A program made the translations under genes and the position numbers. A stretch of DNA of 44,501 nucleotides from NCBI GenBank assembly GCA_016195265.1, contig JACPZW010000060.1:1-44501 (forward strand), written 5' to 3'. A model generated the notes under the pieces. It saw only the letters and a list, made by a program, of their open reading frames with translations, searched no databases and had not been told where the DNA came from. The stretch is from Acidobacteriota bacterium. Its GTDB lineage: Bacteria; Acidobacteriota; Vicinamibacteria; Vicinamibacterales; CAVVIG01. This document shows, in pieces, positions 8,420-16,075 of the stretch. The first letter of the stretch is position 1, and each line of letters begins with the position of its first letter.

Positions 8420-10125
8420 TGCGTCAGCCGCCCCGCCCGCGGCCCCAGGTTGTCGCGGGCCGGCGCATGATCGAGGTTCGCGACGCGGAGCCCTGTCTCG
8501 TACACGAGCTGCACGATCCGCGTCATCTTGTCGAACTCGATCTTGGACACTTCGTCGGTGTTGGCGTGGTAGTCCGGATGAAGCCCGGTCGTGAAGAAGA
8601 TGATCGGGATGCCCTTGGCGGCGTAGCTGTAGTGATCGCTGCGCGTGTAAAGGCTCTCCAGATCGGCGGGATCGTTGAACTCGTAGTTGAGCGTCAGCGG
8701 CTTCGAGAGCGCGGCGTTCGCCGACCGGTTCAGATTGTGCAGCTCCGTGCTGATGCGATCGGAACCGACGAGGTACACCGTGTTCGCCTCGCTCGCTTTG
8801 TCGTCGCGGTTGCGGCCGATCATGTCGATGTTCAGTTGCGTGACGATCTGATCGATCGGCACCGTCGGATAGTCGGCGAAGTAGCGCGACCCGAGCAGTC
8901 CGCGCTCCTCGCCCGCGTGCCAGACGAACACCAGCGAGCGCTTCGGGTGCGGGCCTTCGGCGAACGCCTTCAGCAGCGCCAGCAACGCCACCGTGCCCGA
9001 CCCGTCGTCGTCGGCGCCGTTCCAGATGCGATCGTCTTCCTTGCCGGGCGTCACGCGCCCCTTCGCGCCCAGCCGGCGTGCGCCGCCGTCCGCGCGGTCG
9101 ACTTCGCCTTCCGCGTAGCCGACGTGATCGTAATGGGCGCCGAACGCGATGTACGTGTGCTTCAGCTGCGCATCCGACCCCTCGACCAGCGCGACGACAT
9201 TCTGCGTGAGCTGCGTGCGGACGACCTGATAATCGGCCTCGACGTTGAACGTGAGACGCACGCCGTCGAGCCGGAACGACGGCAGCGGTTCCTGCGCCGC
9301 GGCCTTCGGCTTCAGCTCGTCGTACTTCACCGGCGCGCGGCTGAAGAGAAACGTGAAGAACGCATCATCCGCCGTGACGGTGGGCGGCGTCAGCGCATCC
9401 AGGCGCTGCACCGTCGTGAAATCCGCCGCGGGCAGCGCACCGCGCCCGCCTCCGGAGCCACCTGACGCGCTCGGCCCTGCCGCGCCTCGCCCGCCGCGAC
9501 CGGCGCCGGCCGCCGCCGCGACGCCGACACTGGCCGCCGCGCCGAGCTGTTCTGTGGCGTAACGATTCCGCGCGACAAGAAGCCGGCGATACACGTTCGC
9601 GTCCACCGTCTTCGGCCCGTTTGGCCCGAGCCAGATGACCGCGGCCTTTCTCACGTCCTTGCCCTTGTAGTCCATGTGGCCCGCGGCGGGCGCGTCGAGT
9701 CCATATCCGGCAAACTCAACACGGTCCAGGGTGAGGCGCTGCGTGCCTCCCATGTTCTTCGGGAACACCACGCCCTCGCCGTCTGCGAACGTCCGCGTCT
9801 CGCCGTTGACCTCGACTGTGACCGTGGCGTGGCTGGTCGTCTTCACGCCAAGTACCCGCACCGTCTGCAGGTAGCGGCCCTTGTCGCCGGCCGGCCGCGC
9901 ACCCCAGGCGCGCGCGTGCTCCTCTATATATGCCGCCGCCAGGCCGATGCCGGAGGTGTAGATCTCGCGTCCTTCGAGTTCGTCGGAGGCGATGTACGAC
10001 AGCCATTCCTTCAGGTCCTGGCTCTTGATGGACCCAAGCCCTCCGCCGGCGGCGGTCAGGGCGGAGACAGCAACCATGCCCAGGACGACGGCACACCCCA
10101 ACCCGGCCAGACGGCGACGGCTCAT
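8416..10125 (-). CDS. Secreted M28 family metallopeptidase
   Basis: A 569-residue protein with an N-terminal signal or anchor segment (about residues 8-30). A protease-associated-like insert holds a Gly/Ala-rich low-complexity stretch near residue 220, and an M28 zinc aminopeptidase domain follows. Metal ligands are visible in order: AHYDHVG near 330, NGADDDGSG near 370, AGEERGLLGS near 400 (the Glu-Glu pair gives the general base), NIDMIGR near 430 and GLHPDYHANTDE near 513. The set is complete, so the enzyme should be active on peptides in the periplasm or outside. A GGGGGA ribosome site fixes the start at 10125 rather than an upstream open extension. Its TAG stop comes from the repeat at 8381. 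Confidence 0.85.
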   Translation of the reverse strand: MSRRRLAGLGCAVVLGMVAVSALTAAGGGLGSIKSQDLKEWLSYIASDELEGREIYTSGIGLAAAYIEEHARAWGARPAGDKGRYLQTVRVLGVKTTSHATVTVEVNGETRTFADGEGVVFPKNMGGTQRLTLDRVEFAGYGLDAPAAGHMDYKGKDVRKAAVIWLGPNGPKTVDANVYRRLLVARNRYATEQLGAAASVGVAAAAGAGRGGRGAAGPSASGGSGGGRGALPAADFTTVQRLDALTPPTVTADDAFFTFLFSRAPVKYDELKPKAAAQEPLPSFRLDGVRLTFNVEADYQVVRTQLTQNVVALVEGSDAQLKHTYIAFGAHYDHVGYAEGEVDRADGGARRLGAKGRVTPGKEDDRIWNGADDDGSGTVALLALLKAFAEGPHPKRSLVFVWHAGEERGLLGSRYFADYPTVPIDQIVTQLNIDMIGRNRDDKASEANTVYLVGSDRISTELHNLNRSANAALSKPLTLNYEFNDPADLESLYTRSDHYSYAAKGIPIIFFTTGLHPDYHANTDEVSKIEFDKMTRIVQLVYETGLRVANLDHAPARDNLGPRAGRLTQ

Positions 10126-10156
10126 GGATCCCCCTTGCAACGGCACCGCGTTCAAA

Positions 10157-10171
10157 GGGCTATGATAGCCC
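10157..10171. promoter_or_regulatory. Perfect 15-bp palindrome with embedded -10, M28 gene promoter
   Basis: GGGCTATGATAGCCC is a 7-1-7 palindrome. On the minus strand it contains TATCAT, a fair -10 box, about 37 bp upstream of the peptidase start. It may be an operator. No convincing -35 is visible. Confidence 0.4.
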
Positions 10172-10291
10172 CCGCTTGCAGGATGACGGGACTTCAGGTA
10201 AGGTTTTTCAACTGAAACCGGCTGCCAGCGTGTGTGTGCCACCTCGCGCGTCCCTGCCCGACTTCTTCATCACATTCGAGGAGTGAGTTGA

Positions 10292-10897
10292 TTGGCCGTC
10301 CGACTGTTCGTTGGTAATCTTGCGTACAGCACTACCGAAGCCGACCTCCGCACCTACTTCGGCACGGTAGCCCCGCCCTCTCAGGTCGTGCTGCCCGTCG
10401 ATCGGGAAACCGGCCGGCCCAGAGGTTTCGCGTTCGTCGAATACCTCGACCGCGCGCACGCCGAGCAAGCCATCCAGAAGTTCAACGGACAGCCGTTCAA
10501 CGGCCGCCCGCTGGCCGTGAGCGAGGCACGGGCGCGTGAAGACCGCGGCCCCGGTGGCCCGCCGAGGCCCGGCGGCTTCTCCGGCCCGCGGCCGGGCGGC
10601 TTCTCGCCGCGTCCGCCGGGATCGTTCGGCGGCCCGAGGTCCTTCGACTCGGGGACCTCCGCGCCGGGCGGCGCGCCCGGACGCGTCCGGAATTTCGGGC
10701 CCGACGCCAAGCCTCAGCGCGGCGGGAGCGCGAAGAAGAAGGGGAAGGGCGAGGACAAGCCGCGCGGTCCGATCCCGATGAAGAACACGGGCCGGTCCTT
10801 CAGCCTCGACGATGTCGACGCACCGGACGAGGCGCTGCCGGACATGGACGACTTCGCGACGAGCAAGCCGAAGGACGAGACGGAAGAAGAAAGTTAG
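10292..10897 (+). CDS. RRM-domain RNA-binding protein with Gly/Pro-rich tail
   Basis: A 201-residue protein with one RNA recognition motif (residues about 3-78) carrying RNP2 LFVGNL and RNP1 RGFAFVEY. A disordered Arg/Gly/Pro-rich tail and an acidic C-terminus follow. Bacterial RRM proteins of this type bind single-stranded RNA and are often cold-induced. The start is TTG: a TGA lies immediately upstream in frame, and GAGGAG sits eight bases before it. The TAG stop lies in a short tandem repeat. It is divergent from the M28 gene. Confidence 0.85.
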   Translation: MAVRLFVGNLAYSTTEADLRTYFGTVAPPSQVVLPVDRETGRPRGFAFVEYLDRAHAEQAIQKFNGQPFNGRPLAVSEARAREDRGPGGPPRPGGFSGPRPGGFSPRPPGSFGGPRSFDSGTSAPGGAPGRVRNFGPDAKPQRGGSAKKKGKGEDKPRGPIPMKNTGRSFSLDDVDAPDEALPDMDDFATSKPKDETEEES

Positions 10898-10925
10898 AAC
10901 TGAGAAGTTCGAAGTAAGAAGTTAC
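10891..10925. repeat. AAGTTAGAA / GAAGTAAGAAGTTAC short repeat at convergent stops
   Basis: Imperfect tandem AAGTT(A/C)GAA-type units fill the junction of two convergent genes. Both stop codons, TAG on plus and TAA on minus, are inside it. Same family as 8381-8419. Confidence 0.55.
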
Positions 10926-11593
10926 TTCGCATCCGGATCGTACACGTGCGTGAACGAACGCGCCTGCGCCCGGCCGTTCCCTTCCACCTGCACGGTGATG
11001 CGAAGCTGGCGACTCTCGGGATCGACCGCGAAGGTCTGCGTCATCTTGCTCGCGCCGAGGCCGTTGATCTCGCTGACGAGCTTGCCCGCCTCCCATTTCG
11101 TTTTCCGCTCGACCTTCGTGTTCTCGTCCTTCACCTTCTTGCCGTCCGGCGACAGCCGCGTCGTCCGGCCGTCGGGTCCGGTCAGCACGATCATTGACTC
11201 GGTCTGCGTGATCACGAGGTGATCCGGGGGATTTGTGACGTCGCGCATCGCATCGCGCTGACGGGCCATCTCGTCCGGATTCATCGCGGGCGGGTTCGCA
11301 CCGCTCCGTCCCATGCCGCCGGCGCGGCCGCCGAACCCTCCGCGGCCACCGAAGCCGCCGCCGCGACCCGATCGGCCGCCGTCCTGCCGTCCGCGATCGC
11401 CGCGCCCCTGATCGTCGCGGCCGCCCGCCGGCTGGTCGCTCTGATTCTTGTTCAATGTCCAGCCGCCCTCGATAGACGGCGTGCCGGCAGCCGGCGCCTG
11501 CGCGGCGGAGACGACGTTCGGCAGTCCGGCGCACACGAACACGGCACTTGCCGCCACGGCTCCGGCGCACATCATTCTTCGCAGATTGTTCAC
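10922..11593 (-). CDS. Secreted Gly/Arg-rich protein of unknown function
   Basis: A 223-residue protein. A signal peptide (about residues 1-32, ending SAAQA) is followed by an Arg/Gly/Asp-rich disordered stretch with GGRGGFGGRAGG-like repeats. A C-terminal folded domain of about 110 residues begins near PPDHLVITQTESMIVLTG. The C-terminal domain looks like one common in secreted Acidobacteriota proteins, but I cannot name it. GTG at 11593 is chosen because GAGGGAG lies six bases upstream. A CATAAT -10-like box is at 11633-11638 on the minus strand. Confidence 0.65.
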   Translation of the reverse strand: MNNLRRMMCAGAVAASAVFVCAGLPNVVSAAQAPAAGTPSIEGGWTLNKNQSDQPAGGRDDQGRGDRGRQDGGRSGRGGGFGGRGGFGGRAGGMGRSGANPPAMNPDEMARQRDAMRDVTNPPDHLVITQTESMIVLTGPDGRTTRLSPDGKKVKDENTKVERKTKWEAGKLVSEINGLGASKMTQTFAVDPESRQLRITVQVEGNGRAQARSFTHVYDPDAK

Positions 11594-11687
11594 GGCCGGC
11601 TCCCTCGGACAGATCCAGAATGCGATCGATCGATTATGGAGAGACGAACCCGGTCGGCCCGCATGAAAAGATTGTGACACCGCCGGC

Positions 11688-13304
11688 ATGACTTGGTACC
11701 GCAGTCTGTATTGGCGCATCGCCTTCGGGGTCGTCGGGCTGATCGCCGCGATGCTCATCGTCCAGGCGATGCTGTTCGTCTGGGCGGTCTCGCAGACCGG
11801 CCGCACCCTGCCCGGCCAGTCGCCCGGCCGCCTGGCCACGACCGTGGCACTCGATCTGGCCAACGAGCTGACGCGCGATCCGAAAGTCGATCTCGCGAAG
11901 TACGTTCACGACCAGTACGCGGCATACACGCATCCTTTCTTTGTGATGTTGAGCGACGGCACGGTGCTCACGAGCGGCAGCCGGTCGTTCCCCGAGCCCA
12001 TGCTGCGCATGGCGCGGGCGCGGCTGCAGGGGCCACCGCGGTTCGGGCGATTCGACGGCGCGCGCCCCGACGGATCCCGTCCCGACGGCCCCAGGCCGGA
12101 GAACCCGCGACCTGATGGACCGCGGCCGGATGGACCGCGACCCGATCGTCCGCGCGGTCCGCGTGCCGAACGTCCCGAGTGGTGGCAGCAGCCCGATCGC
12201 TTGGTGGAGCGGCTCGATCGCGACTCGGCCGGCATGGCGTTCGTGCGGCCGTCGCCGATCGTCGTCGACGGCCGGCTCGCGGGCGTCGTCGTCGTGCCGC
12301 GGCAGGCGCCGTTCGGTTTCCTGCTGGGACGCTTCGCGCCGATGCTGGCGCTGGTCGCGACCGCCGTGTTGATGGTCGGCGCGGTCGTCACCTCGGCGCT
12401 CATCTTCGGGCCGCCGCGGCGGCGGCTGCGCGAGCTCGAGTCGGCCGCGCGTCGCCTGGGCGCCGGCGACCTTTCGGCGCGGGCGCCCGCGCGCGGGGGA
12501 GACGAGATCGCGGCTGTCGCCAGCGCGTTCAACACGATGGCTGACGACCTCGGCGCGCGCGCCGCGGCGCTCACGGAATCGGACCGCGTGCGGCGGCAGC
12601 TGCTCGCCGACGTCTCGCACGAATTGACGACGCCGATCACGGCGATGCGCGGCTACCTCGAGACGCTGTCCATGCCGGAGGTCACGCTCGACGAGGCGAC
12701 GCGGGTGCGGTATCTCGGCATCATCGGCGACGAGGCCGGCCGCCTGGAGCGGCTGGTCGGGGATCTGCTCGATCTGGCGCGGCTCGAAGACGGCGGCGGG
12801 ACGCTGCGTATCGAGGACGTGCCGGTCGCGCAGCTGTTCGACCGCGTCACCGCCCGGCACGAACGGGCCTGCCGCGACGCCGGCATCCGGATGCAGGCGA
12901 CGATCGGCGCCGACGGCGAGACAGTGACCGGCGACCGCGACCGTCTGGAACAGGCGCTCCAGAATCTCGCCGCCAATGCGATTCGCTATGCGCCAGAGGG
13001 CAGCACCATCCGGCTCGGTTCACGCGGCGACGCCGCGGGTGTGGCGCTGACGGTCGAGGACGAAGGCGTCGACGGGATCGCCCCGGAACACGTCGCGCAC
13101 ATCTTCGACCGGTTCTACAAGGCCGACCCGTCGCGGTCGGCGCGCGCCGGGGATGAGCGCGACCGGCGACCCGACGGCAGCGGCCTGGGCCTGTCGATCG
13201 TCAAAGCGATCGTGGAGCGGCTCGGCGGGCGCGTGACAGTCGCCAGCCGTCCCGGCCGTACAGTCTTCGGGATGACGATGCCGAGGGGAATCGCGGGGCG
13301 TTAG
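11688..13304 (+). CDS. Membrane sensor histidine kinase (orphan)
   Basis: A 538-residue two-transmembrane kinase: TM1 about 10-32, periplasmic sensor 33-210, TM2 about 213-238, HAMP about 238-292, then HisKA with DVSHELTTPITAMRG (phospho-acceptor His311). The ATPase part has an N-box NLAANAIRYAPEG near 426, DEG near 458 and the GSGLGLSIV G-box near 500. All catalytic boxes are present. The sensor region contains a run of R-P-D/E-G/N-P pentads (about residues 123-160), giving an extended, basic, proline-rich periplasmic arm. No response regulator gene adjoins, so the partner is elsewhere. The start has only a weak ribosome site. Confidence 0.88.
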   Translation: MTWYRSLYWRIAFGVVGLIAAMLIVQAMLFVWAVSQTGRTLPGQSPGRLATTVALDLANELTRDPKVDLAKYVHDQYAAYTHPFFVMLSDGTVLTSGSRSFPEPMLRMARARLQGPPRFGRFDGARPDGSRPDGPRPENPRPDGPRPDGPRPDRPRGPRAERPEWWQQPDRLVERLDRDSAGMAFVRPSPIVVDGRLAGVVVVPRQAPFGFLLGRFAPMLALVATAVLMVGAVVTSALIFGPPRRRLRELESAARRLGAGDLSARAPARGGDEIAAVASAFNTMADDLGARAAALTESDRVRRQLLADVSHELTTPITAMRGYLETLSMPEVTLDEATRVRYLGIIGDEAGRLERLVGDLLDLARLEDGGGTLRIEDVPVAQLFDRVTARHERACRDAGIRMQATIGADGETVTGDRDRLEQALQNLAANAIRYAPEGSTIRLGSRGDAAGVALTVEDEGVDGIAPEHVAHIFDRFYKADPSRSARAGDERDRRPDGSGLGLSIVKAIVERLGGRVTVASRPGRTVFGMTMPRGIAGR

Positions 13305-13495
13305 GACGCGCGCGCGGAAAGGGATGCGTCGCGCCGGACAGCGGACGTCACGTCGCTGGTCGAGATCGAGGTCCGCACGTCCTCGCGGATCCGATCGCGC
13401 AGCCAGTTCACCGGCTGGGGGTGGCGCGCGACGAGCGCTTGCCATTCCGCTTCCGACAGGCTGATCGAGATGACCCGGTCGCGTTCAGTACCCAT
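13301..13495 (-). CDS. Small ribbon-helix-helix-like protein
   Basis: A 64-residue protein starting RVISISLSEAEWQALVARHP. This beta-strand-then-two-helices pattern is typical of small CopG/Arc-type DNA-binding or antitoxin-like proteins; the assignment is by pattern only. A strong GGAGGT ribosome site lies just before the ATG, which argues that it is real. Its last 4 bp overlap the convergent kinase stop. No toxin partner is adjacent. Confidence 0.5.
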   Translation of the reverse strand: MGTERDRVISISLSEAEWQALVARHPQPVNWLRDRIREDVRTSISTSDVTSAVRRDASLSARAS

Positions 13496-13593
13496 ATGAC
13501 CTCCGAAAACCGAAATCTAGGGTACACGCCAGAGACGTACGCAAAAAATAGAATGATCTGATAGAACCCATCTGATCTTGAGATGGACGTCTT

Positions 13594-13614
13594 TCAGCCC
13601 TCAGCCCTCAGCCC
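13594..13614. repeat. TCAGCCC triplicate
   Basis: Three exact tandem copies of TCAGCCC. The third copy supplies the TGA stop (minus strand) of the LysR gene at 13608-13610. Confidence 0.85.
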
Positions 13615-14537
13615 TTGACGCCATCACCCCGTTTCCTGGGCGCCAGGCGCAGACGGCTCCGCACGGCCTCGAAGGCCGCCAGCAGTTCGTGGATCACCCG
13701 GGGCACGCGGTTCGCCCGGGCGTAGACCCAGCCGGTTTCGCGCACCAGCTCGTGCCCTTCGATGCGGGCGCAGAACAACTGGCCGCTGCGCACCTCCCGC
13801 GCCACGGCCTGGTACGGCACGATGCCGATACCCATCCCGGTCTTGACCATCGCCTTGATAATCTCGACGTTCTCGGTGTCCATAAGGATGGTCGGCTCGA
13901 TCTGCTCGGACACGAAGAAGTGGTCGATGACCTTCCGCGTCGCCGATCCGATCTCGAACAGGACAAACGGCTGCCCGGCTAGGTCACGGGGCAGGACTTT
14001 CCGCCGCCGCGCGAGCGGATGGGACGGCGGCGTCACCAGCAGCAACTCCTCGCGGAGAACCGGCACGGTGACCAGGTCCGACTCGTCGACCGGCAGCGTC
14101 AGCAGCCCGGCGTCCACGCGGCCGGCGCGGATTTCCTGCACCGACTTACCGGCCGTCGCGACCATCAGCCGCACGTCGAGGTGCGGGTGCACGCGGCGCA
14201 GGTGCTTCAGCAGCGGCGGAAAGACGTACAGGCAGACGGTCATGCCGCCGGACAGGCGCAGCGTGCCGCGCAGCTCGCGCGTGCGATCGGTGATGGCGCC
14301 AACGGTGTCTTTCAGGTCCACGAAGACGCGCTGGCCGAGCTGGACCAGGCTCTCGGCCGCGGGCGTCATCTGCACCTGACGGCCGACGCGGAGGAAGAGC
14401 GGCTCGCCGAGCTCCTCCTCGAGCAGGAGGATCTGCCGGCTGATCGCCGACTGCGAGACGTGGAGCTTCCGGCCGCAGGCGGTGAACGACCCGGTTTCGG
14501 CGATGGCCTGAAGAATTTCGAGTTGGCGGAGATCCAT
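13608..14537 (-). CDS. LysR family transcriptional regulator
   Basis: A 309-residue regulator. The N-terminal winged helix-turn-helix is at about residues 3-62 (LEILQAIAETGSFTACGRKLHVSQSAISRQI). A substrate-binding-like effector domain follows (about 90-295), of the CysB/CbbR type fold. It lies at the head of the transport and nucleobase catabolism region, in the same direction as the MFS and NCS1 permeases, and may control them (inference). Its upstream DNA is filled by an inverted repeat element, leaving little room for its own promoter. The stop codon lies in a TCAGCCC repeat. Confidence 0.88.
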   Translation of the reverse strand: MDLRQLEILQAIAETGSFTACGRKLHVSQSAISRQILLLEEELGEPLFLRVGRQVQMTPAAESLVQLGQRVFVDLKDTVGAITDRTRELRGTLRLSGGMTVCLYVFPPLLKHLRRVHPHLDVRLMVATAGKSVQEIRAGRVDAGLLTLPVDESDLVTVPVLREELLLVTPPSHPLARRRKVLPRDLAGQPFVLFEIGSATRKVIDHFFVSEQIEPTILMDTENVEIIKAMVKTGMGIGIVPYQAVAREVRSGQLFCARIEGHELVRETGWVYARANRVPRVIHELLAAFEAVRSRLRLAPRKRGDGVKG

Positions 14538-14541
14538 AAGA

Positions 14542-14612
14542 GAGGCTGGAGGCTGGGGACTGGGGACTAGGGAAACTGCACTTCCAGCCTCTAGTCCCCA
14601 GCCTCTAGCCTC
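14542..14612. repeat. Inverted pair of GAGGCTGGGGACT tandem units
   Basis: Left arm 14542-14571 and right arm 14583-14612 are imperfect complements separated by 11 nt. Each arm is made of GAGGCTG- and GGGGACT-type units. It fills the gap between the MFS stop and the LysR start, and the MFS TGA stop uses its edge. Confidence 0.75.
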
Positions 14613-15846
14613 AATGAGAGGCCTTTCTAAACGATACTCCCTTGGCTTCGGGGCCCGCGATGGTCACGATGAACGCGATGATGAACACCAGCGTCACCAG
14701 TCCGCCCATGGCCTGCGTGTACGTGAAGCGCTCACCGAGCGCGGACTCCACGTAGGGGATGCTGGCCGCAAACATCACGCCGAGCTGATACGCGAAGCCC
14801 GGGAAGAATCCGCGCAGGTGATTCGGCGAGAGCTCGTTGATGTGCGCCGGAATCACGCCCCACGCGCCCTGCACGAAGAACTGCATCAGGAACACGCCGA
14901 TCAGGATGCGCCACGGGCTGTGCCCCGCCATCCAGAACGGCACGACGATCAGCCCGCAGACCATCGCGATGAGCATGGCGCGGCGCCGTCCGGCGCGATC
15001 GGAATAGAACCCGAAGACCAGGCCGCCGAGGATCGCGCCGATGCCCGACAGCATGGTCACGTCGGCGATGTGCGCCTTCGTGTAGCCGATCGTCGCGAGG
15101 AGCGTCGGGTACATGTCCTGCGTTCCGTGCGACATGAAGTTCATCATCGTCATCAGGATCACGAGGTACGCGAACCGCTGCCAGAACTGCGGCAGCGATC
15201 GACGATACGTCGCCCAGTCGGTCTTGTGCTCGTGCCACGCGGCGGATTCCTTCACCCGCGCGCGGATGAAGAGCGACAGCAGCGCCGGCAGACCGCCGAG
15301 GAAGAACATCAGGCGCCAGCCGTTGCCCGGGTACAGCGAATTGAAATACGGATACACCAGCCGGAACGCGAGCGCGGACAGGAGATTGCCGAGCGCGTAG
15401 CCTTCCTGGAGCAACCCCGACAGCAGACCGCGCAGCCGCGGCGACGCCGACTCGAGGGCGAGCGACGCGCCGACGCCCCACTCGCCGCCCATGCCGACGC
15501 CGAACAGCATGCGGAGGCCGAGAAACACGGCGTAGTTGGGCGCGAGGCCGGACAGCACCGAGATGACGGCGTAGAAAATCACGTTGATCATCAGCGGCAG
15601 GCGCCGGCCGAGGCGATCCGCCATGATGCCGAAGATGATGGCGCCGAACGGCCGCATCGCGAGTGCGACCGTCAGCGCCCAGGCGATGTCGGGCCGCGGC
15701 CTGTTGAACGACTTCGCGACGTCGTCGATGACGAGCGTCAGGATGAAGAAGTCGAACGCGTCGAGCGTCCAGCCGAGAAAGCCGGCCAGGACGGCGTTGC
15801 GCTGGTTGGTGCGCTCCTCGCGAGTCAGGGAAATGGGAGGGGTCAT
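14611..15846 (-). CDS. MFS transporter, SHS-type carboxylate/sialate family
   Basis: A 411-residue permease with 12 predicted membrane segments. It has the early GWTLDAFDFFIL motif and ADRLGRR loop characteristic of the sialate:H+ symporter and JEN1-like lactate/pyruvate transporters. A charged central loop includes AWHEHKTDWATYRR. Such proteins import monocarboxylates with protons; the actual substrate is not predictable. The ATG at 15846 starts at the conserved MTPPISLTREE. The open extension upstream (SNPQILTSSN) is encoded by a repeat and is probably not native. No Shine-Dalgarno is visible. Confidence 0.82.
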   Translation of the reverse strand: MTPPISLTREERTNQRNAVLAGFLGWTLDAFDFFILTLVIDDVAKSFNRPRPDIAWALTVALAMRPFGAIIFGIMADRLGRRLPLMINVIFYAVISVLSGLAPNYAVFLGLRMLFGVGMGGEWGVGASLALESASPRLRGLLSGLLQEGYALGNLLSALAFRLVYPYFNSLYPGNGWRLMFFLGGLPALLSLFIRARVKESAAWHEHKTDWATYRRSLPQFWQRFAYLVILMTMMNFMSHGTQDMYPTLLATIGYTKAHIADVTMLSGIGAILGGLVFGFYSDRAGRRRAMLIAMVCGLIVVPFWMAGHSPWRILIGVFLMQFFVQGAWGVIPAHINELSPNHLRGFFPGFAYQLGVMFAASIPYVESALGERFTYTQAMGGLVTLVFIIAFIVTIAGPEAKGVSFRKASH

Positions 15847-15856
15847 ATTTGAGGAG

Positions 15857-15912
15857 GTGAGTATCTGAGGATTTGAGGATCGAAGCAAATCCTCACTTCC
15901 TCAGATTCTCAC
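15857..15912. repeat. Inverted pair of CTGAGGATTTGAGGA tandem arms
   Basis: Arms 15857-15879 and 15890-15912 match in 20 of 23 positions as complements with a 10-nt loop. Located just 5' of the MFS permease start. The stretch 15913-16028 that follows shows no gene. Confidence 0.75.
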
Positions 15913-16028
15913 ATTCAGCGGAGTGCCCTCGATCCGATCGGGATCTGGGCTCTGATCTGCGCGTCTACGGACGAGCTCTGGAGAACAACGAGCGCAATCA
16001 TCGAGATCGTCGTGGGAAGTTTCCACAT

Positions 16029-16070
16029 CCCTCAAATCCTCAAATCCTCAAATCCTTACATCCTCAAATT
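16029..16070. repeat. CTCAAATC tandem array
   Basis: About four copies of an 8-mer close to CTCAAATC, the same sequence family as the arms at 15857-15912, here as a direct array. Confidence 0.75.
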
Positions 16071-16075
16071 CCGAT

